DNA of 6,447 bases. It comes from an uncultured Ruminococcus sp. GTDB taxonomy: Bacteria; Bacillota; Clostridia; Lachnospirales; Lachnospiraceae. The position numbers and the translations under genes are program-made. The stretch lies in NCBI GenBank assembly GCA_900555215.1, contig USKR01000079.1, forward strand, positions 1 through 6,447, written 5' to 3'. The notes beneath the pieces were generated by a model. The model was not told the DNA's origin. It did no database searches and was given only the letters and a program-made list of their open reading frames with translations. Of the stretch, positions 5,229 to 6,447 are shown piece after piece. Numbering within the stretch: position 1 is the first letter of the stretch; every line of letters starts with the position of its first letter.

Positions 5229-5765
5229 TTATCTGACTGCTTTTCCTGCTTCAAATGCCTCTGTATACGCCGGAGTGTTTTCTACTTCTCCCTTCTGATA
5301 CACGCCTTCTCCGTAGATCTCGCCTTTTACGACCGCTCCCGGAAGACAGTCCGTAAAGCCCCGGAGCGCATCCATGGTTCTCTCCATGGAACGTCTTCCT
5401 GCCGCGGCTGTGGCGATAAAATATACATCCTTATCCCTGATCTCCGTATAGCGTGGCAGCGTCCGGTCGATCATCGTCTTCAGCTGGCCGTCCATGGAAT
5501 AGAAGTAGACCGGTGTTGCGAGGACAAGGACATCTGCCTTCACCATCTGATCCAGCAGTTCTTCCATATCGTCCTTCTGGACACAGACGCCTTTCCCCCT
5601 GCATCCGTAACATGCCATGCAGGGACCGATCTTTAAGGATCGGAGAAATACCTTTTCCACTGTATTCCCCGCCGCTTCCGCGCCTTCCCGCAAACGGTCG
5701 CAGAGAATATCCGAATTTCCTCCTTTCCTCGGACTTCCTGATATGATCAATACTTTCTTGCTCAT
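5229..5765 (-). CDS. Flavodoxin-fold NADPH-dependent FMN reductase, iron-sulfur flavoprotein-like
   Basis: 178 residues with the flavodoxin-like fold of NADPH-dependent FMN reductases. The phosphate-binding G-S-P-R-K-G-G-N-S is at residues 10-18, and T-P-V-Y-F-Y-S-M-D-G-Q-L-K-T (84-97) is the typical FMN-ring segment. Residues 49-61 (C-x2-C-x2-C-x5-C: C49, C52, C55, C61) match the compact cysteine motif of archaeal and clostridial iron-sulfur flavoproteins, which hold a [4Fe-4S] cluster next to FMN and carry electrons. Members of that family are about 180-200 residues, so this one is complete or slightly short. The ATG at 5763-5765 follows AGGAGG (5775-5780) by nine bases. It is first in a two-gene unit with the AKR downstream. 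It could be a redox carrier or quinone/nitro reductase; the cysteines favour the carrier role. Confidence 0.9.
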   Translation of the reverse strand: MSKKVLIISGSPRKGGNSDILCDRLREGAEAAGNTVEKVFLRSLKIGPCMACYGCRGKGVCVQKDDMEELLDQMVKADVLVLATPVYFYSMDGQLKTMIDRTLPRYTEIRDKDVYFIATAAAGRRSMERTMDALRGFTDCLPGAVVKGEIYGEGVYQKGEVENTPAYTEAFEAGKAVR

Positions 5766-5794
5766 TTTTCTTTTCCTCCTGTTTTTCTGCTTCT

Positions 5795-5823
5795 ATTATA
5801 GAAAAAACGAGCCCCCTTCTGAA
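5795..5823 (-). promoter_or_regulatory. Promoter of the FMN reductase/AKR unit
   Basis: On the minus strand TATAAT (5795-5800, perfect -10) lies 17 bases after TTCAGA (5818-5823), a four-of-six -35. The -35 falls in the loop of the terminator that ends the upstream DUF4325 gene. The -10 is 29 bases before the start codon. Confidence 0.55.
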
Positions 5824-5832
5824 GACTCGTTT
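5802..5832 (-). terminator. Rho-independent terminator of the DUF4325 gene
   Basis: On the minus strand the stem AAACGAG/CTCGTTT (arms 5826-5832 and 5805-5811, 14-base loop holding a possible CTTC/GAAG mini-stem) runs into six T residues (5802-5807). It is 12 bases past the DUF4325 stop codon. It separates that gene from the FMN reductase unit, whose promoter begins inside it. Confidence 0.75.
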
Positions 5833-5833
5833 C

Positions 5834-5871
5834 GTTTGCCAGTATTAGCCTGCGGGTTTTTCCTCCCGCTT
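5834..5871. repeat. Repeat copy B, matching 731-773
   Basis: Bases 5834-5861 match 731-758 at 25 of 28 positions and 5864-5871 match 766-773 exactly. This copy covers the last codons and stop (5845-5847) of the DUF4325 gene, where it encodes K-R-E-E-K-P-A-G, then continues 11 bases past the stop. It contains the same GCGGG (5852-5856) and CCCGC (5865-5869) arms as copy A. Confidence 0.65.
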
Positions 5872-6447
5872 CACATGCCGTATCATCCCTAATACGGATG
5901 CATTCGCATTGATCACAGTCAGCTTGATATCCGGATGCATGTTCTGGAACACGCGGAATACCTCATCCGCAAATCCCTGCCCCATAAACCCGATCCCGCG
6001 GAAATCAAATATGATCTCACGGAACTCATCCAGCCTTCGCAGGATCCGCCTTGCCTGCGACCTTGCCACCGGGTCCCCCAGGGGGCACATATCTTTCATC
6101 GGGATCAGCGTCCTGACAAAGCCCTCCTCCAACGGCGCGAACTCATCGAACACTTCCCTTGACGTCCTCTTTGACTCATTCTCCAGCTTCATCACTGCCA
6201 TAGTTCCTATCCCCTCCAGCTGTGTATAATAAGAGATCAGATGGGACCGGACGAACCGGTCTCTGTCGCCGCAACGATATGAATAAACCGTATTCTCCGA
6301 CCAGACGGCGAATTCAGAGAGCATCTTCGACACAAAGAAAATCCCCTCCCCGGAATGCCTGTCCGGGTCCGTAGTCAGCCTTCCCTTGTATAATTCCAGA
6401 GCCGCCTGCTCCCTGTCAATCTCCACTCCGTATTTCTCACCGGCATA
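5845..6447 (-). CDS. STAS-like (DUF4325) protein with ATP-binding domain, 5' end beyond the window
   Basis: The reading frame is open to the window edge, so the start is outside; the GTG at 6424-6426 is internal. The visible 200 residues begin in the end of a histidine-kinase-type ATP-binding domain: A-L-E-L-Y-K-G-R-L-T-T-D-P (16-28) and the glycine-lid-like R-H-S-G-E-G-I-F-F-V-S (30-40). They continue through G-T-M-A-V-M-K-L (81-88) into a STAS-like DUF4325 domain, F-R-E-I-I-F-D-F-R-G-I-G-F-M-G-Q-G-F-A-D (142-161), E-V-F-R-V-F (162-167) and I-N-A-N-A-S-V (179-185). Known relatives have an N-terminal helix-turn-helix or similar region before the ATPase part. STAS plus anti-sigma-like ATPase modules suggest a partner-switching regulator, but the function of this family is not established. 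It ends in its own terminator and is separate from the redox genes. The final codons lie in repeat copy B. Confidence 0.88.
   Translation of the reverse strand, partial: YAGEKYGVEIDREQAALELYKGRLTTDPDRHSGEGIFFVSKMLSEFAVWSENTVYSYRCGDRDRFVRSHLISYYTQLEGIGTMAVMKLENESKRTSREVFDEFAPLEEGFVRTLIPMKDMCPLGDPVARSQARRILRRLDEFREIIFDFRGIGFMGQGFADEVFRVFQNMHPDIKLTVINANASVLGMIRHVKREEKPAG

Noticed and set aside
1..6447. CRISPR array, tRNA, rRNA, insertion sequence or phage genes
   Set aside because: No regular repeat-spacer pattern, no cloverleaf or rRNA-like stretch and no transposase or integrase sequence was seen on either strand.

Overview
The window reads as part of a chromosome from an anaerobic, probably spore-forming Clostridia, most likely a gut Lachnospiraceae. 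The reasons are the protein families (EFR1-type flavodoxin/ferredoxin fusion, STAS-like DUF4325 protein with an ATP-binding domain, several flavodoxin-type proteins, aldo/keto reductases), strong AGGAGG ribosome binding sites, and moderate GC in genes with AT-rich spacers. The genus is inference; no rRNA or tRNA is present to fix it.

Layout from left to right. Bases 1-341 hold no full gene. At the extreme left edge there is a minus-strand promoter, a very strong Shine-Dalgarno and the first codons of a gene that may be spoIIGA, followed by a structured non-coding stretch. Bases 342-955 hold two decayed flavodoxin genes on the minus strand: a frameshifted C-terminal remnant (405-621), and a lipoprotein flavodoxin reduced to its signal peptide plus its last ~35 residues (775-955). 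Upstream of these, still on the minus strand, come a flavin reductase (967-1521), an EFR1-family flavodoxin/ferredoxin (1553-2332) and an aldo/keto reductase (2355-3206). They are closely spaced, each has a good RBS, and they look like one operon transcribed from a promoter near 3239-3268. A divergent LysR-type regulator (3344-4177, plus strand) shares the intergenic region and is the likely controller.

Convergent with the regulator is a second minus-strand unit: an iron-sulfur-flavoprotein-like FMN reductase (5229-5765) followed by a second, unrelated-subfamily aldo/keto reductase (4195-5199). It has its own promoter, which overlaps the terminator of the next gene. The right end holds the C-terminal 200 residues of an ATPase-like/STAS-like (DUF4325) protein that runs off the window.

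The theme is low-potential electron transfer by flavin and Fe-S carriers paired with NAD(P)H-dependent carbonyl reductases, arranged as two AKR-plus-flavoprotein modules around one LysR regulator. The substrate cannot be deduced from sequence. The most notable points are the decay of the flavodoxins at the operon end, a 25/28-base repeat shared between the decayed region and the 3' end of the DUF4325 gene, a triple ATACTG repeat at the regulator's promoter, and a Spo0A-type long-spacer promoter at the left edge. I found no convincing new defence or mobile system.
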